This document shows, piece after piece, positions 1 to 8,096 of a stretch of DNA of 64,000 nucleotides (the stretch's first letter is position 1; every line of letters starts with the position of its first letter). The notes under the pieces are model-generated. The model saw only the letters and a program-made list of their open reading frames with translations. It had not been told where the DNA came from and made no database searches. A program made the position numbers and the translations under genes. Source of the stretch: Terrimonas sp. (GTDB lineage Bacteria; Bacteroidota; Bacteroidia; Chitinophagales; Chitinophagaceae); NCBI GenBank assembly GCA_016125075.1, contig WGMO01000003.1:62001-126000 (forward strand), given 5' to 3'.

Positions 1-29
1 GTGCATGGAATTATTTCCACGCAAAAAAT

Positions 30-1520
30 TTATTGAAGGGTGGTAATCTTTAATACATTAGTCGGTAAATGTAAATGAACGGGTGTGCTGCCGGTGCTGA
101 CAACCACATCACCGCTTTTAATGAATCCCCTTTCCTTTAAAATGTCAATCTGGTCAAAGATGATATCATCAAGGCTTTCCTCTTCGGCATAATAGAAGGC
201 ACGCACCCCCCAGCTTAAACTCAGTTGGTTGACCAGGGTCTTTTCCTTTGTAAAAATATAGAGCGGGGATTGAGGCCGGTAACTGCTCAGCATAAAACCG
301 GTATAACCACTTTGCGTCATGCCGATCAGGGCGTTGGCGTTTACATCATTGGCCAGTTTACAGGCATTGTAGCAGATGGCGTCGCTGAGGAAGGAAGGGG
401 AGTGGGGAAGCGGTTTGAGCATTTCCTCACGGTTATAGTCATATGCTTTGTGTTCAACTTCCAGGATGATCTTTGTCATCGTTTCCACCACCAGTTTAGG
501 ATATTTGCCGGTAGCAGTTTCACCACTGAGCATCACCGCATCAGCGCCCTCTAATACCGCATTAGCGACATCCGTGATCTCACTTCGGTTGGGTTTTGTA
601 CGTTCCATCATGCTTTCCATCATCTGTGTTGCCACGATAACGGGTTTTGCCCGGTGGATACATTTTTTGATGATATCTTTCTGGATCAGCGGTACTTCTT
701 CTACCGGTAATTCAACACCCAGGTCGCCACGGGCAATCATGATGCCATCACTTTCCAGGATGATATCCCGGAGATTCCTGAGCGCTTCCGGCATTTCTAT
801 TTTTGCAATCACTTTTGATTTACTGCCGGCATCTTCAAGTTTCTTTTTCAGGTCGATGATGTCAATGGTCTTTCTGACGAAAGAGAGCGCCACCCAATCC
901 ACTTTCTGCTCAATGATAAATGCCAGGTCGATCAGGTCTTTTTCTGTCAGGGAAGGAAGCGAAATATTCGTATCGGGAAGATTGACCCCTTTCTTGGGCA
1001 ATAATATGCCTCCCAGCAAAACTGCTACTTTTACATTCTTTTCCGGAGTAATTTCGGTTACCTGTACCTCGATCTTTCCGTCATCGATCAGGATTTTTTC
1101 ACCGGGTTTTACATCCTTGTGCAGGTCAGGATAGGAGACAAATATCTTTTCCTTGGTCCCTACCAGTTTTTCGTTGGTAAAGGTCAGGATATCCCCTTCA
1201 TTCAGTTCGAGGGCACCTCCTTCGATTTCACCCACGCGTAATTTGGGCCCCTGGAGGTCAGCGAGAATGGAAATATTATAGGGTTCTTTGACATTGATCT
1301 GGTTGATCAGGTCAATAATCTTTTTCTTATCCTCATGGGTGCCATGGGAAAAGTTGAGCCGAAATACATTCACCCCGGCCCTTACCAGTTCTACAAGTTT
1401 TTCATACGTGTCACAGGCCGGGCCAACGGTCGCAACGATCTTTGTCCTTTTTGAAGCATGCTGCCGGCCTGCTTCCTTATCGAATTCTTTGTGAAAATAT
1501 TTATCTGCGTGTTTTGCCAT
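30..1520 (-). CDS. pyk: Pyruvate kinase
   Basis: Catalyses phosphoenolpyruvate + ADP to pyruvate + ATP, the last step of glycolysis, in the cytoplasm. At 496 residues it is of normal length. Visible motifs: NFSHG (res. 56-60) in the first part of the barrel, the KIE stretch with the catalytic lysine region (about 238-246), MIARGDLGVELP (261-272, metal and phosphate site), ATQMMESM (297-304) and SGETATGKYP (332-341). The C-terminal allosteric domain is present and ends in a normal STGSTPVH-type segment. It lies 24 bp downstream of pfkA on the same strand, so the two probably form one glycolytic transcript. The ATG at 1518-1520 is the only sensible start. Family assignment is secure. Confidence 0.97.
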   Translation of the reverse strand: MAKHADKYFHKEFDKEAGRQHASKRTKIVATVGPACDTYEKLVELVRAGVNVFRLNFSHGTHEDKKKIIDLINQINVKEPYNISILADLQGPKLRVGEIEGGALELNEGDILTFTNEKLVGTKEKIFVSYPDLHKDVKPGEKILIDDGKIEVQVTEITPEKNVKVAVLLGGILLPKKGVNLPDTNISLPSLTEKDLIDLAFIIEQKVDWVALSFVRKTIDIIDLKKKLEDAGSKSKVIAKIEMPEALRNLRDIILESDGIMIARGDLGVELPVEEVPLIQKDIIKKCIHRAKPVIVATQMMESMMERTKPNRSEITDVANAVLEGADAVMLSGETATGKYPKLVVETMTKIILEVEHKAYDYNREEMLKPLPHSPSFLSDAICYNACKLANDVNANALIGMTQSGYTGFMLSSYRPQSPLYIFTKEKTLVNQLSLSWGVRAFYYAEEESLDDIIFDQIDILKERGFIKSGDVVVSTGSTPVHLHLPTNVLKITTLQ

Positions 1521-1544
1521 TATTGTTTTGTTTATGCTGGTGAT

Positions 1545-2528
1545 TTAACTGGCCAGTATCTTAACGATCCGCATCCACTCATCGCTGATTTTTGCCTTGT
1601 TTTTGACGGCGGCTTCCAGGGGTATATAATGCATCTTATTGTTCAGGATGCCTACAAATACATTGTATCTACCTTCCACGAGGCTTTCCACCGCATGAAA
1701 ACCCATCCGGCTCGCGATTAACCGGTCGAGGCAGGAAGGGGAACCACCTCTTTGGATATGACCGAGTATACAAACCCTGATCTCTGCCTGTGGTAATTTT
1801 TCGGAAATCGTCCTTTCTACTTCATCGGCCCCGCCGAAATCATCACCTTCTGCCACCACGATCAGGTTGACCAGTTTTTTCCTGCGTTCCTTTTCCTGCA
1901 AAGACCTGATCACGTCATTGATATCTGTCTTCCGCTCGGGGATCAGGATATTTTCCGCACCGGTGGCAATCCCGCTGTGCAGGGCGATATAACCGGCATC
2001 CCTGCCCATTACTTCGATAATAAAGATCCTGTCATGCGCATCCATGGTATCCCTGATCTTGTCGATAGCTTCAACAGCTGTGTTCACCGCCGTATCAAAA
2101 CCAATCGTAAAGTCAGTACCATAAATATCCTTATCAATCGTGCCGGCAATCCCGATGCAGGGAATGTCAAATTCCTGGCTAAATTTTACGGCTCCCCGGA
2201 AGGATCCATCTCCCCCGATTATCACTAAACCATCGATCCCCCGTTTTTTTAATATTTGATAAGCCTTTTCTCTTCCTTCCGGTTCATAAAACTCCTTACA
2301 ACGGGCTGTTTTCAGGATAGTTCCGCCCCTTTGAATAATATTGGCTACTGAACGGGAATCCATTTGTACAATATCGTCTTCTATTAAACCCTGGTACCCC
2401 CGCATGATACCATATACTTCTAACCCATGGTATAAGCCGGTGCGGACAACAGCCCTGACAGCAGCGTTCATACCTGGTGCATCTCCACCCGAGGTGAGTA
2501 CCCCGATCTTGGTTACTTTTTTTGCCAT
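1545..2528 (-). CDS. pfkA: ATP-dependent 6-phosphofructokinase
   Basis: Phosphorylates fructose 6-phosphate to fructose 1,6-bisphosphate. The open frame extends upstream to 2639, but I start at 2528 (MAKKVTKIGVLTSGGDAPG). This gives 327 residues, the usual family length, with the nucleotide-binding GGDAPG at res. 14-19; the upstream 37 codons look unlike the family. Visible: GGDGS (105-109), and the catalytic TID-x-D site at 130-134 preceded by Gly, as in ATP- rather than PPi-using enzymes. The residue after the catalytic Asp is Lys (TIDKD) where most family members have Asn. GFDTA (144-148) and MGRDAGYIA follow. First gene of a probable pfkA-pyk operon. A TATTTTTG box lies on the minus strand at 2619-2612, without a convincing -33 element. 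Confidence 0.95.
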   Translation of the reverse strand: MAKKVTKIGVLTSGGDAPGMNAAVRAVVRTGLYHGLEVYGIMRGYQGLIEDDIVQMDSRSVANIIQRGGTILKTARCKEFYEPEGREKAYQILKKRGIDGLVIIGGDGSFRGAVKFSQEFDIPCIGIAGTIDKDIYGTDFTIGFDTAVNTAVEAIDKIRDTMDAHDRIFIIEVMGRDAGYIALHSGIATGAENILIPERKTDINDVIRSLQEKERRKKLVNLIVVAEGDDFGGADEVERTISEKLPQAEIRVCILGHIQRGGSPSCLDRLIASRMGFHAVESLVEGRYNVFVGILNNKMHYIPLEAAVKNKAKISDEWMRIVKILAS

Positions 2529-2685
2529 TCTTGATTTTCCTTTGTTTAAAAATTGTTCATTATCAGCCAGTAATCGTCGGAAAAATCGATTTTCTGTTTT
2601 CTTAAAGCCACCAAAAATACGGGATTGTTTTGATAACAACCGGTAGTTGTGAGCGTTTCGTCGAAGCCATTATTTCTTTTAAAAA

Positions 2686-2704
2686 CCGGGGTTTGTAACC
2701 CCGG
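2686..2704. repeat. Intergenic inverted repeat
   Basis: CCGGGGTT and AACCCCGG are separated by TGT, a perfect 8-bp hairpin between the divergent pfkA and reductase genes. There is no T run on either side, so it is not a typical intrinsic terminator. It could be an operator or a leader hairpin. Confidence 0.4.
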
Positions 2705-2758
2705 CAATAACATGACGATAAACCATTAGGCACACTGACGACAGGACATTTCTATTCC

Positions 2759-2766
2759 TATCTTTG
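2759..2766 (+). promoter_or_regulatory. Candidate -7 promoter box
   Basis: TATCTTTG matches the Bacteroidota -7 consensus TAnnTTTG and ends 5 nt before the ATG of the next gene. If used, the transcript would be leaderless or nearly so. I see no good -33 TTTG at the expected distance, so this is a moderate call. Confidence 0.4.
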
Positions 2767-2771
2767 AAAAC

Positions 2772-3671
2772 ATGAAAATTTTGATCACCGGGGCCAATGG
2801 ACTGCTTGGTCAGCATCTTGTGAAAAGGCTGCTGGAAAAACCCTACCAGGTTATTGCCACCGGAAAGGGGGATTGCCGGTTACCCTTTGAAGAAACGGAG
2901 GGTTTCCGGTATTATCCTCTCGATATTACCCTGGAAAGCCAGGTCCATGACGTGCTGGAAAAAGAAAGACCTGATGTAGTGGTGCATGCGGCAGCGATCA
3001 CACAGGTTGATACCTGTGAATTGAACGCTGCACAATGTGAAGCGGTTAATGTGCAGGGTACCTCTCATGTATTGGTTAACGCCGAAAGTTTTTCCGCACA
3101 TTTTATTTATGTTTCCACTGATTTTGTTTTTGATGGGGAACAGGGTATGTATAATGAGGATGACGAACTCCGGCCTGTCAATTTTTACGGGTTTACGAAA
3201 ATGCAGGCTGAAAGCCTTACCGAGACCAGTGAAATCCCTTTTACGATTATAAGAACCTGTCTCGTGTATGGCAATGTATTGAACGGGACCCGGAACAATA
3301 TACTCACCTGGGTAAAGGAAAGCCTGGAAAATAATAAAGTGATCAGGGTCGTAAATGATCAATGGCGTACCCCCACCTATGTGGAAGATCTTGCCAAAGG
3401 AATCGAGCTGGTGATTGAAAAAAAAGCAACCGGCACCTTTCATATTTCCGGAAATGAATGGTTATCTCCTTATGCGATGGCCTGTGGAGTGGCCGATCAG
3501 TTCGGTTTCGATAAAAAACGGATCGTTGAAGTGAGTGCCGGAACATTTTCACAACCCGGCAAAAGACCTCCTAAAACAGGATTTGTCATTGATAAAGCTG
3601 TCCGTGAATTGGGGTTTCAACCCATTAGCTTTGAAGAAGGGTTGAAAAAAACCTTTCGGGTTAAAAGCTGA
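2772..3671 (+). CDS. dTDP-4-dehydrorhamnose reductase-like SDR protein
   Basis: Extended short-chain dehydrogenase/reductase, 299 residues, related to RmlD, which reduces dTDP-4-keto-L-rhamnose with NAD(P)H. Visible: the Rossmann glycine motif TGANGLLGQHL (res. 6-16), STD (115-117) and the catalytic pair Tyr139-x3-Lys143 (YGFTK). The following RTCLVYG and the late FHISGNE segments are also family-like. There are no rmlA, B or C genes nearby, so the substrate is not shown by context; it could act on another nucleotide sugar. The end overlaps the end of the convergent TonB receptor by 11 bp. Confidence 0.82.
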   Translation: MKILITGANGLLGQHLVKRLLEKPYQVIATGKGDCRLPFEETEGFRYYPLDITLESQVHDVLEKERPDVVVHAAAITQVDTCELNAAQCEAVNVQGTSHVLVNAESFSAHFIYVSTDFVFDGEQGMYNEDDELRPVNFYGFTKMQAESLTETSEIPFTIIRTCLVYGNVLNGTRNNILTWVKESLENNKVIRVVNDQWRTPTYVEDLAKGIELVIEKKATGTFHISGNEWLSPYAMACGVADQFGFDKKRIVEVSAGTFSQPGKRPPKTGFVIDKAVRELGFQPISFEEGLKKTFRVKS

Positions 3672-5922
3672 AACTGATCCCCCCTTTAATGAAAAAGGGT
3701 GATCCGGTAGTGTAATGGATTTCTGAAACTGGAATTAATTCATTTTGTAGTCTTGATTCCGTATCGAACTGAGCTTCTCTCCATTCGCTATTCAACAAAT
3801 TCTCAACTGCTATCCAAAACCCTGATTTTTTTATTTTAAATCGTACAATCCCATCCAGGATAATATACCCTTTTGCTATGACTGTATTGGTTTCATTCGC
3901 AGGACGGTCAGCCATCATTCTGTAACGAATGGACCCTTCAAAACCTTTTTGGGTCTTTGCGGTAATTCCTCCAACACTGGTAAAAGAAGGGGCGAGGGGT
4001 ATATAGTTTTCATTTTTTCCCCTGTCAACTGCTCTTGCCCGTGTTAAATTCAGGTCCAGGTCACCCAATAGCCAAGAAGTAAGCTGGTAACGCATGGAAA
4101 GATCAACACCCCATCTTTGCGTTCTGCCCCCCGGTTCAACAATGCCTGCATCACCAACATATACAAATTCCTGTTGCGAAAAGAGTTGCCAAATAGCTGT
4201 CTTAACCACAAGTCTTTTGAATGCTTTTGCAATCAGTCCCAGGTCAGAACCAAAAACCCTGGGTAAAATTTCTTTTGCCCGGTTGTCAAGGATGACCCGG
4301 GTATCGTTAGAATGAAAACCGATACCATTATTCAGGTATATTTTGAGGGAAGGGGAGAAGCTATAGATGAAATTAAGTTTTGGGCTTATGATGCCCCTGT
4401 ATTGTCGTTGGGTGACGGATGGGGTCAGTAACAGGTTGGTGTAAACAAACCTGAAATGGTCAAATCGGAGTCCTCCCCGCATGGCGAAATGATTATTAAA
4501 CTTAATTTCCTGGTTCGAGAACAGGAAGCTATTCGTTTCATGGATATCACCTTTTTGAAGATATTCAATGAATCTTCTGTCAACGGTTCGGGATAAATGG
4601 ATATTATCAATATCATCATGCCGAAAACCTGCGCCAAAACTGGAATTGATTTTTAAACTGCCCAGCTGCCCGCCTTTTACCATTGAAGTGGTATATCCGA
4701 ATAGGTTCCTGTTCTCCATTTGTTGGATCTCATCCCCATTGACAGGATCATTCAAATAAAAGGTGAAATTAGAAAAGAGGTTAAAATCATACCGGGTATA
4801 ATATAAAAGGTGGGTACTCTGCCAGTTTTTTTTCCAAAGTTTGCTATATTGAATTTTGAAGTTTGTTCTCCGGGTATTACCTCCTTCTGAATCATCAATC
4901 GATCCATACCGGCTAATCGTTCCGTTTTTTACGGCTCGGTCAGGTATTTGTCCCGAGGCATTCCATTTGCTGTCAAACACAGATCCTGAAATGTAGAGTT
5001 TTGACTGGTTGTTAAAAAAGGCACTATATTTTCCCATCAGGTTGAAACGGGCAAAATTTTGATTTTTTTCAAAATAACCATCGCTGTAAAAATATTCGGT
5101 AGCAACATAAAATTGTTGCTTAATTTTTTTATTTTCCCGGTTGAAAAGTTTTATCAATCCGGCCACCCTTTTTGTTGCAAATTTTCCGGCTTCGATTTTT
5201 AGGATATTTTGACTTATGAAATCTTTGGTTGAGATATCAACAAAACCTGCAGTGGCGAGGTTCCCTTTCTCAACAAAATAGGGACCTTTATCGAAATTTA
5301 TTTTTTCTATAGTTTCCGGTATCAGGAAATGAAGGTCAGCATAACCCTGCCCATGGGCATGCGAAACCATATTAACAGGTATGCCGTCAACAGTTATATT
5401 GATATCTGTTCCATGGTCCAGATCAAATCCCCGCAGAAATATTTGTTCTGCTTTTCCGCCTCCTGCATGTTGTGCAATGAATAATCCGGGTACGATGCGC
5501 AATACATCCTGTGCTGTATTGACAGGTCTTAACTGTAAATCAATGTTGCTGATTGTATTAAGGGATGAACTTTTTGTGCTCATGAGGCTGATGGTGGCAA
5601 GATCCAAGCCCGTTCTGTGCATCGATACGGAAACATAAGATACAGAATCGTTTTTAATTCCAACCGGTATGATCTCCGTTTTATAGCCAATATAGGATAT
5701 TATGAGTTGGTATGAACCTTCTTTCAGCCCGCTAATGGTAAATGCCCCGAAAATATCTGCATCTTCTCCAGGTCCATGGGCCAAATTTATGGTAGCTCCA
5801 TTTAAGGGCTGATGTGTGTCAGCATCATTGACCCATCCACGGATCATTCCCTGCTGCGCTATCAGGGAATTTACCAGGAAACAAAAAAGGAGGGTTAGGG
5901 TGCAATTAAATTTAAAAGACAT
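3661..5922 (-). CDS. TonB-dependent outer-membrane receptor
   Basis: 753-residue outer-membrane transporter. An N-terminal signal peptide (cleavage near SLIAQQG) is followed by a carboxypeptidase-regulatory-like domain (about 25-105, with the GATINL and GSYQLIISYIGYKT segments), a plug domain (about 125-230, containing GFDLDHGTDINITVDG), then a beta barrel ending in the aromatic C-terminus GGISFSF. It would import a ligand using TonB energy. It faces the DUF4331-HupE-TPR genes across a 178-bp divergent intergenic region, which suggests a joint role, perhaps in metal or cofactor uptake (inference). No SusD partner is adjacent, so it is not a SusCD glycan system. Confidence 0.9.
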   Translation of the reverse strand: MSFKFNCTLTLLFCFLVNSLIAQQGMIRGWVNDADTHQPLNGATINLAHGPGEDADIFGAFTISGLKEGSYQLIISYIGYKTEIIPVGIKNDSVSYVSVSMHRTGLDLATISLMSTKSSSLNTISNIDLQLRPVNTAQDVLRIVPGLFIAQHAGGGKAEQIFLRGFDLDHGTDINITVDGIPVNMVSHAHGQGYADLHFLIPETIEKINFDKGPYFVEKGNLATAGFVDISTKDFISQNILKIEAGKFATKRVAGLIKLFNRENKKIKQQFYVATEYFYSDGYFEKNQNFARFNLMGKYSAFFNNQSKLYISGSVFDSKWNASGQIPDRAVKNGTISRYGSIDDSEGGNTRRTNFKIQYSKLWKKNWQSTHLLYYTRYDFNLFSNFTFYLNDPVNGDEIQQMENRNLFGYTTSMVKGGQLGSLKINSSFGAGFRHDDIDNIHLSRTVDRRFIEYLQKGDIHETNSFLFSNQEIKFNNHFAMRGGLRFDHFRFVYTNLLLTPSVTQRQYRGIISPKLNFIYSFSPSLKIYLNNGIGFHSNDTRVILDNRAKEILPRVFGSDLGLIAKAFKRLVVKTAIWQLFSQQEFVYVGDAGIVEPGGRTQRWGVDLSMRYQLTSWLLGDLDLNLTRARAVDRGKNENYIPLAPSFTSVGGITAKTQKGFEGSIRYRMMADRPANETNTVIAKGYIILDGIVRFKIKKSGFWIAVENLLNSEWREAQFDTESRLQNELIPVSEIHYTTGSPFFIKGGISFSF

Positions 5923-6100
5923 TTTATTGCTTTTATAGATATACGGCAGTATTCATTGTATGGATTAAAATTAAATTAAGACAACCGTTTTCAAATCTTT
6001 TTTTTATAAATCAATCTATTCTTGAAGGAATGCCGTAGATGAAGCTATCTAATCATCCAGGATAACATTTATCCTGCCATCAAAATCAAATTAAAAAATT

Positions 6101-6769
6101 ATGAAAAAGAAATTTCTCTATGGGGTCCTCCTGGGAATTGCACTGACCGGCACCATCCTTTTTGCCGCAGATCATATTGATGCACCCGCAGTGACCGGCA
6201 GTAACAGCGCCAGCCTGGGTACGGATATCACCGATCTTTATGCTTTTCAAAGTCCGGCTGATAACAGTAAGATGGTATTTGTCATCAATACCCAGGGGCT
6301 TTTGTCGCCTTCCTCTACCGCTGGCGCCCAATTCCCATCCAATGCGATGTATGAATTGAATATCGACAATACCGGAGATAATGTTGAAGACCTTGTTATT
6401 CAATGCCTGGTAAAAAACAACAAATTACGGGTATACGGACCTGTTGCCCCGGCAACTACCGGCCTGTCCAGTACAGTGAAAACCGATGGTATGATGACGG
6501 AAGCCACCGTTACAGCTTATGGGGCAACTGCGCCTTCCCTTGGTATGAAGAATGGTATTCAGGTATTTGCCGGGCCCAGGGATGACCCCTTCTTTTTTGA
6601 CCTGGTAAGCTACCAGGGAGTATTGAATGGCATGCAAAGCAGTTTCAATAATCCGGGGTCTGATACCTTTGCCGGCACCAATGTCATGTCCATCGTTGTT
6701 GAAGTCCCAAAATCGATGCTGGGATCTGCAACTTCCATCAATGTTTGGGCCGAGTCTAAAATCAAATAA
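6101..6769 (+). CDS. DUF4331 protein, N-terminal half
   Basis: 222-residue exported protein with a signal peptide (MKKKFLYGV... cleaved after FAA). The mature protein starts with DHIDAPAV and contains TDITDLYAFQSP, the hallmark opening of DUF4331. It ends at the VVEVPKSML segment, about where the first half of a full-length DUF4331 protein ends; the rest is in the next gene. Its function is not known. Together with the next gene, a HupE-like membrane protein and a divergent TonB receptor it forms an envelope module. Upstream, AGGATAA and TTATCCT (6059-6075) make a 7-bp inverted repeat that could be an operator. Confidence 0.82.
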   Translation: MKKKFLYGVLLGIALTGTILFAADHIDAPAVTGSNSASLGTDITDLYAFQSPADNSKMVFVINTQGLLSPSSTAGAQFPSNAMYELNIDNTGDNVEDLVIQCLVKNNKLRVYGPVAPATTGLSSTVKTDGMMTEATVTAYGATAPSLGMKNGIQVFAGPRDDPFFFDLVSYQGVLNGMQSSFNNPGSDTFAGTNVMSIVVEVPKSMLGSATSINVWAESKIK

Positions 6770-6796
6770 TCATTCAATTCAATAAAAATACCAGAA

Positions 6797-7324
6797 ATGA
6801 AAAATTTAAACAGAACTTTCTTCGCCCTGTCCCTGGGTGCCATATCGCTGATCAGTTGTAAAAAAGATAAGCAGGAAGATAATTTTGATACCGCCGGTAC
6901 TTATGTACAGGTTGACCAGATGGGAAGACCTGCTATCAATACAGTTTTTGTCAATTCAGCAAGAAAAAATGAATTCAATACCACGATCCCTACGGCCATG
7001 AATGCCGCCTTTAATGCCCAGTTCCAGACTGTATTATCCGGTTTCGGCTATACGACAAATATTCTTTCCCTGGACAAAGCCAGTTTTGCGGGTGTTTTGG
7101 CGACAGATGTACTGAATGTAAGCATGAATGGAACAACCAGTTTTTATGATGGTACCAATGTACTGACGGGCAGAGCCTTGTCCGATGATGTGATCACCAC
7201 CGAGCTCACCCTGATTTTTGGTGGGGCAGACGGTGCACAGAACCCGGGTTTAAGTGATGACCATGTGGATGCCAATGATAAGGCCTTTTTGGCCAGTTTC
7301 CCCTACCTGGCTTCTCCCTGGTAA
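6797..7324 (+). CDS. DUF4331 protein, C-terminal half, lipoprotein
   Basis: 175 residues. The N-terminus has a lipoprotein signal (GAISLISC followed by KKDKQED). The mature part starts with YVQVDQMGRPAINTVFV and ends with DDHVDANDKAFLASFPYLA, both characteristic of the second half of DUF4331 proteins. So a domain that is one chain elsewhere is carried here on two separately exported proteins, 27 bp apart. There is no sign of a recent frameshift, because the second gene has its own lipoprotein signal. The two probably associate in the periplasm or at the outer membrane (inference). An intrinsic terminator follows. Confidence 0.8.
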   Translation: MKNLNRTFFALSLGAISLISCKKDKQEDNFDTAGTYVQVDQMGRPAINTVFVNSARKNEFNTTIPTAMNAAFNAQFQTVLSGFGYTTNILSLDKASFAGVLATDVLNVSMNGTTSFYDGTNVLTGRALSDDVITTELTLIFGGADGAQNPGLSDDHVDANDKAFLASFPYLASPW

Positions 7325-7347
7325 TGGATATTCCTTTCATGTATTCA

Positions 7348-7387
7348 GGCTTTCTGCATTTTTATATTTATGCAGAAAGCCTTTTTT
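7348..7387 (+). terminator. Intrinsic terminator after the DUF4331 pair
   Basis: GGCTTTCTGCAT (7348-7359) pairs perfectly with ATGCAGAAAGCC (7370-7381), followed by TTTTTT. A 12-bp stem plus T run. It separates the DUF4331 genes from the HupE-like gene, so that gene has its own promoter or depends on readthrough. Confidence 0.88.
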
Positions 7388-7442
7388 ACGAAACTTACTA
7401 AACTATATGTTACTGTTTCAAACTTTGTCGGTACACCATGGT

Positions 7443-8096
7443 ATGCTGCGGAAAGCCGGATTGTTTTTGCTGCTTTGCCTTTTTAATTCCGGAGCCTTTG
7501 CCCATGAAGTGGTGCTGGAACTGGATAAGATGTCCGGATATAAAGCCGCCCGTGTTTATCTCGAAATGGGGTATAAACATATCCTGCCACTGGGATTTGA
7601 CCATATTCTCTTTGTGCTCAGTCTATTCTTACTGAGCACAAAGTTAAAAACCGTACTCTGGCAATCCCTGACCTTTACGATCGCCCACTCGGTTACATTA
7701 GGACTGGCGATGTATGGAGTCATCAGGCCGCCTTCCCAAATTGTTGAACCCCTGATCGCCATTTCAATCGTTTATGTGGCCCTTGAAAACATCTTCTCTC
7801 CGCGTTTAAAAGCTTCCAGGATTGGCGTTGTATTTCTTTTTGGCCTGGTGCATGGAATGGGTTTTGCCGGTGCCTTATCCGGATTAGGTTTGCCGGATGG
7901 TTCTTTTGCAGTATCGCTTGTTATGTTCAATGTGGGTGTGGAACTGGGACAACTAACGGTGATCCTGCTCGCCTGGTACCTGATGGCAAAATGGGTGGGT
8001 GATAAATCTTACTACCGGAAATATTTAGTGATTCCATTGTCGACGATCATTGCAATGGTTGCTGTGTACTGGACGATTGAAAGGATTTTTTTATAA
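7443..8096 (+). CDS. HupE/UreJ-like membrane protein
   Basis: 217 residues from the ATG at 7443, which gives a clean signal peptide (MLRKAGLFLLLCLF... AFA) before HEVVLEL; ATG 7407 is an alternative, and the open frame itself extends back to 7254 through the terminator. Five or six membrane spans follow. Conserved histidines sit in GFDHILF, the AHS segment and HGMGFAGAL, as in the HupE/UreJ group associated with nickel or other metal supply for hydrogenase and urease. No hydrogenase or urease gene is in the window, so the cargo is unknown. Context (TonB receptor, DUF4331, TPR lipoprotein) supports envelope transport. Confidence 0.8.
   Translation: MLRKAGLFLLLCLFNSGAFAHEVVLELDKMSGYKAARVYLEMGYKHILPLGFDHILFVLSLFLLSTKLKTVLWQSLTFTIAHSVTLGLAMYGVIRPPSQIVEPLIAISIVYVALENIFSPRLKASRIGVVFLFGLVHGMGFAGALSGLGLPDGSFAVSLVMFNVGVELGQLTVILLAWYLMAKWVGDKSYYRKYLVIPLSTIIAMVAVYWTIERIFL

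Noticed and set aside
448-1134. 228-residue open frame on the + strand within pyk
   Set aside because: Complete antisense shadow of pyruvate kinase; no protein-like motifs.
2880-3443. 187-residue minus-strand frame
   Set aside because: Antisense to the reductase gene, which has clear Rossmann and YxxxK motifs.
6797-7324. DUF4331 halves as one gene broken by a frameshift
   Set aside because: The second half has its own ATG and lipoprotein signal after a 27-bp gap, so it is a real separate gene.
7254-7442. N-terminal extension of the HupE-like gene
   Set aside because: It runs through the DUF4331 coding end and the intrinsic terminator at 7348-7387; the signal peptide starts at 7443.
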